This document shows, in pieces, positions 8,832-16,509 of a DNA stretch of 64,000 nt. The DNA comes from Tsukamurella conjunctivitidis (GTDB lineage Bacteria; Actinomycetota; Actinomycetes; Mycobacteriales; Mycobacteriaceae). Below the pieces are notes generated by a model. It was not told the DNA's origin. It ran no database searches and saw only the letters and a list, made by a program, of their open reading frames with translations. A program made the position numbers and the translations under genes. The stretch is taken from contig NZ_VIGX01000005.1 in assembly GCF_007858475.1 (NCBI RefSeq), forward strand, positions 62,001 to 126,000, given 5' to 3'. Each line of letters begins with the position of its first letter. Within the stretch, counting starts at the first letter, position 1.

Positions 8832-9321
8832 CGCCGCACGCCTCGTAGCCGCCCTCGCCGAGCGCGGCGAGACGGTCGCGTCCGCGGAGTCGCTCACGGC
8901 CGGCCTGTTCGCCGCCACGATCGCCGACGTCCCCGGCGCCAGCGCCGTGCTCCGCGGCGGTCTCATCGTCTACGCGACGGATCTCAAGGCGAGCCTGGCC
9001 GGCGTCCCGTCGGGCGAGCTGAACCGCAACGGGCCCGTCCACCCGGACACCGCCCGCGCGCTCGCCGACGGTGCTCGCTCGCGCTGCGGCGCGGACTGGG
9101 GCGTCGGGCTCACCGGCGTCGCCGGCCCGGCCGAACAGGACGGCGTGCCCGTCGGCACCGTCCACCTCGGTTTTTCCGGCCCGTCGGGCACCACGGTCAC
9201 CACCGTGTGGCTGGACGGCGACCGTGCGCGCGTCCGCCGAGGAGCGGTCGAGACCGCGCTGCGGGGGCTCCTCGATCGGGTTTCGGCGAATCGGGAACCT
9301 TCTGGGCCCTCCCCGCGTTGA
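8818..9321 (+). CDS. CinA C-terminal-domain protein (nicotinamide-nucleotide amidohydrolase PncC)
   Basis: A 167-residue single-domain CinA family member. PncC deamidates nicotinamide mononucleotide to nicotinate mononucleotide in pyridine-nucleotide salvage. Conserved blocks are [21 protein letters not shown] (residues 22-42), [16 protein letters not shown], and [22 protein letters not shown]. The N-terminal MoCF-like half of long CinA proteins is absent. The GTG start lies inside the end of pgsA, so the two are probably co-translated. The 3' end overlaps the promoter of clgR. Confidence 0.9.
   Translation: MGAGDAARLVAALAERGETVASAESLTAGLFAATIADVPGASAVLRGGLIVYATDLKASLAGVPSGELNRNGPVHPDTARALADGARSRCGADWGVGLTGVAGPAEQDGVPVGTVHLGFSGPSGTTVTTVWLDGDRARVRRGAVETALRGLLDRVSANREPSGPSPR
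9294..9320 (+). promoter_or_regulatory. Sigma-E/ECF-type promoter of clgR
   Basis: GGAAC (9294-9298) and CGTTG (9316-9320) are 17 bp apart. This is the GGAAC/CGTT arrangement of the mycobacterial sigma-E/sigma-H class. Transcription would start near 9326, leaving a 24-nt leader with the clgR ribosome-binding site. In M. tuberculosis clgR is a known sigma-E target. Confidence 0.6.
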
Positions 9322-9349
9322 CTGGACAGATACCAAGACGGAGGTGAGC

Positions 9350-9625
9350 ATGGCTCTACTGCTTCGCGAGGCGATCGGCGAGAACCTGCGCAAGACCCGG
9401 GTGCGCCAGAGTCGCACCCTGCGGGACGTGTCCTCGGCGGCACAGGTCAGCCTCGGCTACCTGTCGGAGGTCGAGCGCGGTCAGAAGGAGGCGTCCAGCG
9501 AGCTGCTGGCCGCGATCTGTGGCGCGCTGGCGATCGACGTGGCCGATGTGGTGGCGCAGGCCAGCGTGTCGATGCGCCCGATCCCCACGATGGTGATCCC
9601 CGCGCCGGCGCTCGCCGCCGCCTGA
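9350..9625 (+). CDS. clgR: XRE-family transcriptional regulator ClgR
   Basis: A 91-residue activator of Clp protease and psp genes in actinobacteria. An XRE helix-turn-helix covers most of the protein ([27 protein letters not shown], roughly residues 23-50). The short C-terminus ends ALAAA, a hydrophobic tail of the type Clp proteases recognise, and ClgR is itself a Clp substrate in relatives. GGAGGT at 9340-9345 sets the ATG at 9350. Its place between pgsA and pspA matches mycobacteria (Rv2745c). A hairpin follows before pspA. Confidence 0.93.
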   Translation: MALLLREAIGENLRKTRVRQSRTLRDVSSAAQVSLGYLSEVERGQKEASSELLAAICGALAIDVADVVAQASVSMRPIPTMVIPAPALAAA

Positions 9626-9640
9626 CCCTGAGAAGAACGG

Positions 9641-9674
9641 TCCGCGGATTCGGGGATTTCCCCGGACCCGCGGA
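9641..9674 (+). terminator. Hairpin between clgR and pspA
   Basis: TCCGCGG (9641-9647) pairs with CCGCGGA (9668-9674), and CGGGG (9651-9655) with CCCCG (9660-9664) around an ATTT loop. The stem is about 14 bp with one mismatch. It may terminate or attenuate clgR transcription and so uncouple pspA from it. Confidence 0.6.
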
Positions 9675-9788
9675 TCAGGGCGGCGCGACGGGCCCGTTAC
9701 CCGATAGATTGGTGAGTACGAGTCCGGCGTCGCCGGGCGGCCGGACGTGGATTCGGTGATGGACGTTCCAAGTGGAGGAGAACTGACG

Positions 9789-10604
9789 ATGGCTAACCCG
9801 TTCGTCAAGGGGTGGCACTACCTGATGGCGCTGTTCAACGCGAAGATCGACGAGAACGCCGATCCCAAGGTCCAGATCCAGCAGGCGATCGAGGACGCGC
9901 AGCGACAGCACCAGGCCCTGTCGCAGCAGGCGGCCGCCGTCATCGGCAACCAGCGGCAGCTGGAGATGAAGCTGAACCGACAGCTCGCCGAGGTCGAGAA
10001 GCTGTCCGCCAACACGCGTCAGGCCGTGCAACTCGCCGACCAGGCCACCGCCGCCGGTGACGCCGCCAAGGCCACCGAGTACACGAACGCCGCCGAGGCC
10101 TTCGCCGCGCAGCTGGTGACCGCCGAGCAGAGCGTCGAGGACCTCAAGGGGCTGCACGACCAGTCGCTGCAGGCGGCCGGCCAGGCCAAGCGCGCCGTCG
10201 AGCAGAACGCCATGCAGTTGCAGCAGAAGCTCGCCGAGCGCACCAAGCTCCTGAGCCAACTGGAGCAGGCGAAGATGCAGGAGCAGGTCTCCGCGTCGCT
10301 CAACCAGATGGGCCAGCTGTCGGCCCCGGGCAACACCCCGAATCTGGACGAGGTCCGCGAGAAGATCGAGCGTCGCTACGCCAACGCCCTCGGCTCCACC
10401 GAGCTCGCGCAGAACTCGGTGCAGGGTCGCATGGCCGAGGTGCAGCAGGCCACCGTGCAGATGGCCGGCCACTCGCGACTCGAGCAGATCCGCGCATCGA
10501 TGCAGGCCAGCGGCCAGATCCAGGGCGCCCCGGCGGCGCCGCAGGCCGCACCCGCGCCGCAGACCCCGCAGCAGGCCCCGAACCCGAACCTGCAGAATCC
10601 CTGA
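9789..10604 (+). CDS. pspA: PspA/IM30 (Vipp1) family membrane-stress protein
   Basis: A 271-residue, almost entirely helical coiled-coil protein. PspA-family proteins bind stressed inner membranes and stabilise them as ESCRT-III-like assemblies. It has an N-terminal helix ([26 protein letters not shown]), then long Gln/Ala/Glu-rich heptads, and a Pro/Ala/Gln-rich tail. GGAGGAGAA just upstream fixes the ATG at 9789. It sits between clgR and pspM as in M. tuberculosis (Rv2744c, the 35-kDa antigen). Confidence 0.93.
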   Translation: MANPFVKGWHYLMALFNAKIDENADPKVQIQQAIEDAQRQHQALSQQAAAVIGNQRQLEMKLNRQLAEVEKLSANTRQAVQLADQATAAGDAAKATEYTNAAEAFAAQLVTAEQSVEDLKGLHDQSLQAAGQAKRAVEQNAMQLQQKLAERTKLLSQLEQAKMQEQVSASLNQMGQLSAPGNTPNLDEVREKIERRYANALGSTELAQNSVQGRMAEVQQATVQMAGHSRLEQIRASMQASGQIQGAPAAPQAAPAPQTPQQAPNPNLQNP

Positions 10605-10617
10605 GACACGAGGAACC

Positions 10618-11487
10618 ATGACCGACCAGCGAGGCCGCTACCGCACCGACTTCTCGGCGGTGGCGGCCTCCGCTGGTCGTATGGCCGCCTCCGCGATCAC
10701 CGCGGCGTCCACCGCCATGGAGACCGCCGCCCGCGCCGCCGATGAGGCGCGCGACAAGGCCGCCCGCCGGAAGGATCCGAAGGCGGCGCATCAGCGTTCG
10801 ATCAAACAGGCCCGGTACACCGTGAACAGCTGGGCCGCCACCACCTCCACCTCCGCGGTCGTCGCCGTCGGCGGATTCGCGGCGGCCGCGCCCGTCGTCG
10901 GCGGCACCGCCACCGCCGTCACCGCGCTCGTCGCCGTACCGGCCGGCTACGCCGTGCGGAAGCTGCGCCGGCTGCGGCGCACCCCGCCGCCGCCCCGCAC
11001 CTACGCCCGACGCGCCGTCCCCGGCCGGTCCTCGGCGCTCCACGGCCCCGTCCGCGCCCTCGCCGACGCCGAGCAGGAGTTCCTGGCGCTCATGGCGGTG
11101 CTCACGCGCTCCGGCGCGCTTCCTGCCGATGCGCTGAGCGAGCTCGACGACGACGCCGAGACCTCGGCCGACGCGATCGTCGCCTACGCCGAGCAACTCG
11201 CCGACCTGGAGCGCGTCGTGGCCGGCGGCGGGAGTTCCGCCGCGTACCTGCGCGAGACCTTCGACGAGGGCCTGGCGAGCCTGGACGAGGGCGTCGACGC
11301 CTACCGCGAGATGGTCCGGTCGGCCGCCACGACGGTGGCCGCTGCGCGCCGGTCCCTCGGCTCGCCCGCCCGGTTCGACGAGCTCAGCTACGCGACGCCC
11401 CGCCTGCAGGAGACCGCCGAGCGGCTGCGCGCCTGGGCCTACGGCATCGCCGCGCTGCCGCCCGTGCCGGATCCCCACCGCTGGTGA
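10618..11487 (+). CDS. pspM: PspM-like membrane partner of PspA
   Basis: A 289-residue protein at the place of M. tuberculosis PspM (Rv2743c), a membrane protein that recruits PspA. An Ala/Arg-rich N-terminus is followed by two close hydrophobic segments (roughly 62-80 and 85-108, SAVVAVGGFAAAAPVVGG and TAVTALVAVPAGYAV). A long charged helical C-terminal domain (EQEFLALMAVLTRS..., SLDEGVDAYREMVRSAATTVAAARR) follows. It begins 13 nt after pspA, so they form one operon. Identification is mainly positional plus architecture. Confidence 0.75.
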   Translation: MTDQRGRYRTDFSAVAASAGRMAASAITAASTAMETAARAADEARDKAARRKDPKAAHQRSIKQARYTVNSWAATTSTSAVVAVGGFAAAAPVVGGTATAVTALVAVPAGYAVRKLRRLRRTPPPPRTYARRAVPGRSSALHGPVRALADAEQEFLALMAVLTRSGALPADALSELDDDAETSADAIVAYAEQLADLERVVAGGGSSAAYLRETFDEGLASLDEGVDAYREMVRSAATTVAAARRSLGSPARFDELSYATPRLQETAERLRAWAYGIAALPPVPDPHRW

Positions 11488-11612
11488 TCCGCTCTCGGGG
11501 TTAACCCCCAAATCTCCCTGAAACCGCAGCTCAGAGCGTGACTTCCGCGCTCTCGCAGGGGCAGTATGGAGAACGAAGAAGTCATCGAAAACTCCCCGAA
11601 AGGTGCACCGCA

Positions 11613-11783
11613 ATGTTCTGGAAGATCCTCGGCGCCATCGTCGCCATCTGGCTCGTACTGATGGTGGCCTCGGCGATCATCAAGTCGCTGTTCCCGCTCG
11701 CGATCATCGCGCTGGTGATCATCGGTATCGTCACGGTGGTCAAGTGGCTGAGCTCGGGGAAGAAGACTCCGAGCACGTTCTAG
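11613..11783 (+). CDS. Small two-helix membrane protein in the psp locus
   Basis: A 56-residue protein that is almost all membrane: a first helix at about residues 4-23 (ILGAIVAIWLVLMVAS), a short SLFP turn, and a second helix at about 29-45 (ALVIIGIVTVVKWL), ending in a basic tail. AAAGGT lies 8-9 nt upstream of the ATG. It occupies the position that pspN has downstream of pspM in mycobacteria, but here it is separate from the DUF3046 gene to which PspN is fused in M. tuberculosis. A role in PspA anchoring is an inference from position only. Confidence 0.75.
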   Translation: MFWKILGAIVAIWLVLMVASAIIKSLFPLAIIALVIIGIVTVVKWLSSGKKTPSTF

Positions 11784-11845
11784 CGGGGTTCCTCCCGCGT
11801 GCGCCCCACCGCGGGGCGTGCCGACGGCTCTGCGAAGGAGTGCGG

Positions 11846-12988
11846 GTGCGCGTAGCGATCGTCGCGGGATCCGAGGCCGGGCATGCACTGCCCGGCCTCG
11901 CGCTCGCTCTCCGCCTCAACGGTGCCGGTCACGAGTCCGTCGTCTTCACCGGACGACAGTGGCGCGACGTCGGCACCCGGTACGGCGTCGACACCCGCGA
12001 GCTCCCCGGCCTGGCCGCCCGACCCGGCGACGACGACGCCGACGCCGGATCCAAGATCCACGGCCGCGCCGCGTACATCGCCACCTGCGTTCTGCCCGGT
12101 ATCGAGGACTTCCGTGCGGACCTCGTGGTCGCAGACATCCTCACACCCGGCGGCGGTATGGCCGCCGACCTCCTCGGCCTGCCCTGGCTGGAACTCAGCC
12201 CGCACCCCCTCTACCGCCCTTCCAAGGGCCTCCCACCTCTCGGATCGGGCCTCGCCCCCGCGCAGACTCCCCGTGAGCTGCTCCGCGACGCGGTGCTCCG
12301 CGCCTTCACCGCCCGCGACATCCGCAACGGCCGCCGTCAGCGCGCGCAGGCGCGCGTCGGCATCGGACTCCCGTCCCACGACGGCGGCCCGGCAGGCCGG
12401 CTCGTCGCCACCATTCCCGCTCTGGAGGTGCCCAGGCCGGATTGGCCGGCGCGCACACACCTCGTCGGGCCCCTGACCCTGGAACCGACGGACGAGCCGT
12501 GCCCCGTTCCCGACGGCGCCGGCCCGCTCGTGATGGTCGCACCGTCGACCGCAGCCACGGGGGAGCAGAACCTCGCCGAGATCGCCGTCGACGGCCTGCG
12601 GGGCGAGGGCGCGCGGCTCGCGGTGAGCGGACTCAACCCGCCCGCGTTCGACGAGCCCTGGGTCGCCAGCGGCTTCGGCCGTCAGGACGACCTCGTCGCC
12701 CGCGCCGACGCGGTCATCTGCGGCGGCGGGCACGGAATGCTCACCAAAGCGCTCACGGCCGGCAAGCCCGTCGTCGTCGTGCCCGGCGGCGGCGACCAGT
12801 GGGAGCTCGCGAACCGCGTCGCGCGACAGGGGAGCGGCGTACTCGTGCGCCCCGCGACCGCAGAGGCGATCCGCGCGGGCGTGCGGCGCGTCCTCGACGA
12901 GCCCGCGTACGCCCGCGCTGCACGGAGCGCCGCCGCGAGCGCGCACCGCGTCGCGGACCCGGTGCTCGTGTGCGAGGCATATCGGTAA
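11846..12988 (+). CDS. UGT/MGT-like nucleotide-sugar glycosyltransferase (Rv2739c-like)
   Basis: A 380-residue GT-B fold glycosyltransferase. The N-terminal domain begins with the acceptor-side strand VRVAIVAGSEAGHALPGLAL and includes GHESVVFTGRQW. The C-terminal donor-binding domain has AVICGGGHGMLTKALTAGKPVVVVPGGGDQWELANRV, the UDPGT-like motif with conserved H, G and D-Q residues. GAAGGAG (11834-11840) sets GTG 11846. It sits between the psp genes and DUF3046, as Rv2739c does. Acceptor and sugar are unknown; an envelope glycolipid role is possible. Confidence 0.85.
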   Translation: MRVAIVAGSEAGHALPGLALALRLNGAGHESVVFTGRQWRDVGTRYGVDTRELPGLAARPGDDDADAGSKIHGRAAYIATCVLPGIEDFRADLVVADILTPGGGMAADLLGLPWLELSPHPLYRPSKGLPPLGSGLAPAQTPRELLRDAVLRAFTARDIRNGRRQRAQARVGIGLPSHDGGPAGRLVATIPALEVPRPDWPARTHLVGPLTLEPTDEPCPVPDGAGPLVMVAPSTAATGEQNLAEIAVDGLRGEGARLAVSGLNPPAFDEPWVASGFGRQDDLVARADAVICGGGHGMLTKALTAGKPVVVVPGGGDQWELANRVARQGSGVLVRPATAEAIRAGVRRVLDEPAYARAARSAAASAHRVADPVLVCEAYR

Positions 12989-12991
12989 CCT
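12986..12991 (+). promoter_or_regulatory. -10 hexamer TAACCT before DUF3046 gene
   Basis: TAACCT ends 6 nt before GTG 12998 and overlaps the stop region of the glycosyltransferase gene. This predicts a leaderless transcript independent of the upstream gene. Confidence 0.55.
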
Positions 12992-12997
12992 GGTGCG

Positions 12998-13189
12998 GTG
13001 CGCCTCACCGACTTCCGCGAACTGCTCTACGCCGAGTTCGGCACCCTGCGTGGCGATACCCTGATGCGCGATCACCGGCTCGCCGACTACGGCGTCACCG
13101 GCGACCAGGCCATCGAATCCGGTGTGGATCCAAGGGACGTGTGGCGGGCTCTGTGTTCCGAGTTCGACGTACCACGGTCCCGCTGGTAG
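12998..13189 (+). CDS. DUF3046 domain protein
   Basis: A 63-residue protein that is the whole DUF3046 domain: MRLTDFRELLYAEFG, a central LARDH-like RDHRLADYG, and C-terminal GVDPRDVWRALCSEFDVP. Function is unknown. In M. tuberculosis a free copy (Rv2738c) precedes recA and another copy is fused to PspN. Here recA is 8.5 kb away because other genes lie between. The small size is normal for the family. Confidence 0.9.
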   Translation: MRLTDFRELLYAEFGTLRGDTLMRDHRLADYGVTGDQAIESGVDPRDVWRALCSEFDVPRSRW

Positions 13190-13204
13190 CCGGGGCCGCG
13201 GGCG

Positions 13205-16200
13205 CTACTCCTGCGGCGTCGGGCCCGGGGACCACAGGCCGGAGCGCGTGAGTTCCGTCCGGCCCAGCTGCGCCGCGGGCGCGTCGACGTAGGGCACGTA
13301 CCGCTCGAGCGCACCCCACTCCCGGCCCCAGTCGTGGTTCAGGTAGGTCGGTACCGTCTGCGCCTTGGCGAGCAGCAGCGCCCAGCCGAGCGGGCCGCCG
13401 GCGTCGCCGCCCTGCCACGTCGTGGTGGCCGCGGCCGCGAGGTCCCGCTCGGGCAGGATCCGCCACTGCGGCTGCTCCGCGACGCCGCCGTTCTCACGCC
13501 ACTGCCGCTGGCACGGGAACCCGATCCCGGCGCCCCAGTCGACGAGCGTGGGGTCGTCGCCGAGCAGTTCCTGCAGCGTCTCGAGCTTCGGTGCACGCGG
13601 CGGCGTGTACGCCACCCAGGTGTTCTCCGACGGTGCCGTGATCGTCGCGCGAACGCGGACGGCGGTCGCGCCGGCGGGGACGGTCTCGGCCGGGACGCGG
13701 AGGTTGCGCCAGGCGGGCGCCGGGCCGATGTCGATCGGCGTGACCGCCCCGTTCGGGGTGATCGCACCGGTGCCGGAGCCGAACTCGAGCTGCAGGTCTC
13801 CGGGGCCGAACCGGCCGGCGACGCTGATCGTCAGGAGCCGGTCGATCCCGCCCGCGGGCAGCGCGTACCAGCTGGAGATCGCGCGCGCGGAGTGCTGCGG
13901 ACCCGTCTGCCGGCTGCCGATCACCGGCACGCGCGCCGGGTCGAGCCCGAAGGGCAGGGCCGCGGTGGAGCCGTTCACACCGGGCGCGTCGAGGGTGCCG
14001 CCGCCAGTGCCGCCCGTGTTCGACGGGGTGTTGTCGGCGTCGCCGGTGCGCACCAGGTCGGCGGCGCCGCGCGAGCTCGAGCTGAGGCTGCCGGCGATGC
14101 CGTTGGGCGTGAAGTTCGCATTCAGTTCGCCGACCAGCGGATCGGGCGCGGTGCCGAGCGGCGCGAGGACACCGGCGGTGGCGTCGCGCTCGACGAGGAC
14201 CTCGTCGGCCATGCCGCAGGGCTGGCCGGCGAGCGAGCGCAGGTTCTGCTGCCCGTACGAATACGCGGGCCGCTGAATCATGATCGACGCGACGTTGGTG
14301 GCGCCGATCATCGCGATGATCAGCGTCGCGACCAAGGTGATCGGCGTTGCGAAGCCGGGCAGACGCCCAGCGATCTCGGGCACCCGTGGCGACCAGCCGG
14401 TCACGTGCACCACGAGCGCCGCGGCCAGCAGCAGCACCGTGAGCGCGCCGAAGACCGTCGCGATCTTGACGCCCGCGACGGTCGGCTCCGCGCCGCCCCA
14501 CGGGATGCCGAAGTTGCCCGGGTAGAACCAGCCGTTGGTGGTCTCGAAGGCCAGGGTCGCGCAGCCCGCGACCGAGGCAAGGGCGAGCAGCCGGAACTGC
14601 GGGCGACGGATGGTGCGCGGCCCGACGGCGACGACCGCGATCGCCGCGACCATCGCGCCGAGCGTCGCGAAGGCACCGAAGTGGTGGGTCCACTTGGTCG
14701 GGTTGAAGGCCATGACCAGCAGCGAGACGCCGATCGCGGCGACCACGCGGCGCGCCGGTCCGGTGGCGATGCCGGGGATCCGCCGTCGCCACAGCAGCAG
14801 CGTCGCGACGATCGCGGACCCGAGGAACAGGGCGAGCATCGCGTACCGTCGGGCGACGGAACCGTTGGGGTTCTGCTGGAACAGGGCCTCGTAGCGGATG
14901 ATCTCGCGGTGCCAGGGCTCGCTCGGCCCGACGTCGCCGAGGAGCTTGGTCGACTGCAGCATCTCGACGAGTCCGTGATCGGCGAAGACGAGGAAGAGCA
15001 CCGACGCCCCGGCGGCCGCGAGCGTCAGCAGTGTCGCGGCGTAGCCGTTGGCCTTCACGTGCGCGACCACGGCCTTCCACAGCGGCGCCGCCGCGACGAG
15101 GAAGACGACGAACGCGAAGCTGCCCGTGGGGGCCGCGGAGACGGTGAGCCCGGCGACGACCAGGCCCACGCCGGCGGGCGCGAGGCGCCGGGTCGCGATG
15201 CTGCGTTCGACCAGGCACCACGTCACGACGGTGCCGACCGCGACGATCGGCTCCGGGCGCAGGCCGGGGTTGTAGGTCAGCCAGAAGAGGGTGAAGACGG
15301 CCGCCATCGCCCACAGCGCCCGCGAGTAGTCCCCGGGCGCGCGTCGCTTGCTCAGCCCGAGCCGGGGCAGCACCTCCCGGGAGAGCAGGAACCAGGCGAG
15401 GATGCCCGAGAGCAGCGCCGGCAGGCGCAGCCAGGGACTCGACACACTGAGATCTGCCATCCAGGAGACGACGTAGAAGGGCATGCCGAACGGGGCGTAG
15501 GGCGCGTCGTAGTACCGGAAGACCTCGGGCATGTAGCCGGAGTGCGGCGCGGCCTTGATCATGCCCAGGATGTAGCCGTCGTCCGACGTCGGCGCCCCGA
15601 CGATGTGCCAGGCCAGGAGGCTGCCGATGACCGCGACGTCGGCGAGGCGCACGTGCAGCCAGCGGCGGGGGAGCAGGCCGCTGCGGCGCCGGCCGTCGGC
15701 GCGGTCGAGCAGGGCCAGCGCCAGCAGCGAGACGACGACGCAGGCCACGCCCACGAGGATCGCGATCCCCTTGAGCATTGACGGCGACGAGGTGTACCGC
15801 GAATCGACGTCGATCGTCACCGTCGGCGTCGGACCCTGCAGGTCGGCCGGGAGATCGGAGAAGACGCCCACGACCTGCGGCCGCAGGTCGCCGCGGACGT
15901 CGCCCTGCCCCGAGATGCCGGTGGCCGCGGCGAAGGCGTGATCGGCGTCGATCGTGATCCGCAGCTCGCCGCACCGGCCCAGGTCGGCGCGGGGCACGGT
16001 GTGCACCAGCGCGCCCCGGGAGCGGACCGTGAGCGCCTCGCCGTCCACGGTGACGTACAGCCCGGCGGTCCGGGCCCGGTCGCCGGCCGGCGGGGGCGTC
16101 GTGGCCGCCAGCACCGTCTGCTTGTCCGACGGTGCCGCCGCCGCGACCGCGCAGGGGATGGTCGCGTCCACCTCCAGGGGCTTGTACATCGTCAGCGGCG

Positions 16201-16345
16201 CGGTGACCGGCGCGAGCGATCCGGACTGCGGCCAGTCGATCGTGACCGCGGTCTGCTTGATCGGCAGCAGGGGCGTCGCGATCGCGAGCACCAGGCCGAT
16301 CAGGCCGGCGACGACGGCGGCGATCCGGGCGATTCGGAGGTTCAC
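13205..16345 (-). CDS. emb: Arabinosyltransferase of the EmbA/B/C family (orphan copy)
   Basis: A 1046-residue polytopic glycosyltransferase (GT-C, GT53) that adds arabinose from decaprenyl-phospho-arabinose to arabinogalactan or lipoarabinomannan. An N-terminal helix (7-27), a periplasmic domain (30-190), a run of membrane helices (about 191-680) and a C-terminal carbohydrate-binding region are visible. The catalytic-loop motif SDDGYILGM (254-262) is intact, with D255/D256. M262 corresponds to EmbB Met306, the common ethambutol-resistance site. No other emb gene is adjacent, so this is not the embCAB operon. The GTG start has a leaderless -10. Confidence 0.92.
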   Translation of the reverse strand: MNLRIARIAAVVAGLIGLVLAIATPLLPIKQTAVTIDWPQSGSLAPVTAPLTMYKPLEVDATIPCAVAAAAPSDKQTVLAATTPPPAGDRARTAGLYVTVDGEALTVRSRGALVHTVPRADLGRCGELRITIDADHAFAAATGISGQGDVRGDLRPQVVGVFSDLPADLQGPTPTVTIDVDSRYTSSPSMLKGIAILVGVACVVVSLLALALLDRADGRRRSGLLPRRWLHVRLADVAVIGSLLAWHIVGAPTSDDGYILGMIKAAPHSGYMPEVFRYYDAPYAPFGMPFYVVSWMADLSVSSPWLRLPALLSGILAWFLLSREVLPRLGLSKRRAPGDYSRALWAMAAVFTLFWLTYNPGLRPEPIVAVGTVVTWCLVERSIATRRLAPAGVGLVVAGLTVSAAPTGSFAFVVFLVAAAPLWKAVVAHVKANGYAATLLTLAAAGASVLFLVFADHGLVEMLQSTKLLGDVGPSEPWHREIIRYEALFQQNPNGSVARRYAMLALFLGSAIVATLLLWRRRIPGIATGPARRVVAAIGVSLLVMAFNPTKWTHHFGAFATLGAMVAAIAVVAVGPRTIRRPQFRLLALASVAGCATLAFETTNGWFYPGNFGIPWGGAEPTVAGVKIATVFGALTVLLLAAALVVHVTGWSPRVPEIAGRLPGFATPITLVATLIIAMIGATNVASIMIQRPAYSYGQQNLRSLAGQPCGMADEVLVERDATAGVLAPLGTAPDPLVGELNANFTPNGIAGSLSSSSRGAADLVRTGDADNTPSNTGGTGGGTLDAPGVNGSTAALPFGLDPARVPVIGSRQTGPQHSARAISSWYALPAGGIDRLLTISVAGRFGPGDLQLEFGSGTGAITPNGAVTPIDIGPAPAWRNLRVPAETVPAGATAVRVRATITAPSENTWVAYTPPRAPKLETLQELLGDDPTLVDWGAGIGFPCQRQWRENGGVAEQPQWRILPERDLAAAATTTWQGGDAGGPLGWALLLAKAQTVPTYLNHDWGREWGALERYVPYVDAPAAQLGRTELTRSGLWSPGPTPQE

Positions 16346-16353
16346 GATCAGTC

Positions 16354-16359
16354 AGGGTA
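16354..16359 (-). promoter_or_regulatory. -10 hexamer TACCCT of emb
   Basis: On the minus strand, TACCCT lies 8 nt before GTG 16345. This is consistent with a leaderless or near-leaderless emb mRNA. Confidence 0.45.
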
Positions 16360-16435
16360 TCGGCCCGGCGCGGCGGCTCCGGTCGGCGCGCGGCGCGTCG
16401 CCCGAGACGGCTGTGAAATACGCCGTCCCAGCGGC

Positions 16436-16441
16436 TATGCT
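16436..16441 (+). promoter_or_regulatory. -10 hexamer TATGCT of the indolepyruvate oxidoreductase gene
   Basis: TATGCT lies about 70 nt before the start codon. Transcription from about 16448 would give a roughly 62-nt leader that contains an 8-bp hairpin. Confidence 0.45.
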
Positions 16442-16460
16442 GTGACCACCGACACAGCCC

Positions 16461-16493
16461 GTGCCTGGTTCCGCCACCCCTGGACCCAGGCAC
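16461..16493 (+). promoter_or_regulatory. Leader hairpin of the indolepyruvate oxidoreductase gene
   Basis: GTGCCTGG (16461-16468) is perfectly complementary to CCAGGCAC (16486-16493) across a 17-nt loop. It lies in the predicted 5' leader, 17 nt before the start codon. No riboswitch class is recognised. Confidence 0.4.
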
Positions 16494-16509
16494 AACGAGA
16501 GAAAGCACG

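Noticed and set aside
9318-9323. TTGACT as a -35 for clgR
   Set aside because: No -10 lies 16-18 bp downstream, where the ribosome-binding site sits. The GGAAC/CGTTG pair explains the region better.
11563-11660. 31-codon frame beginning with ATGGAGAAC before the small psp-locus protein
   Set aside because: It overlaps the well-supported two-helix gene in another frame and lacks a ribosome-binding site.
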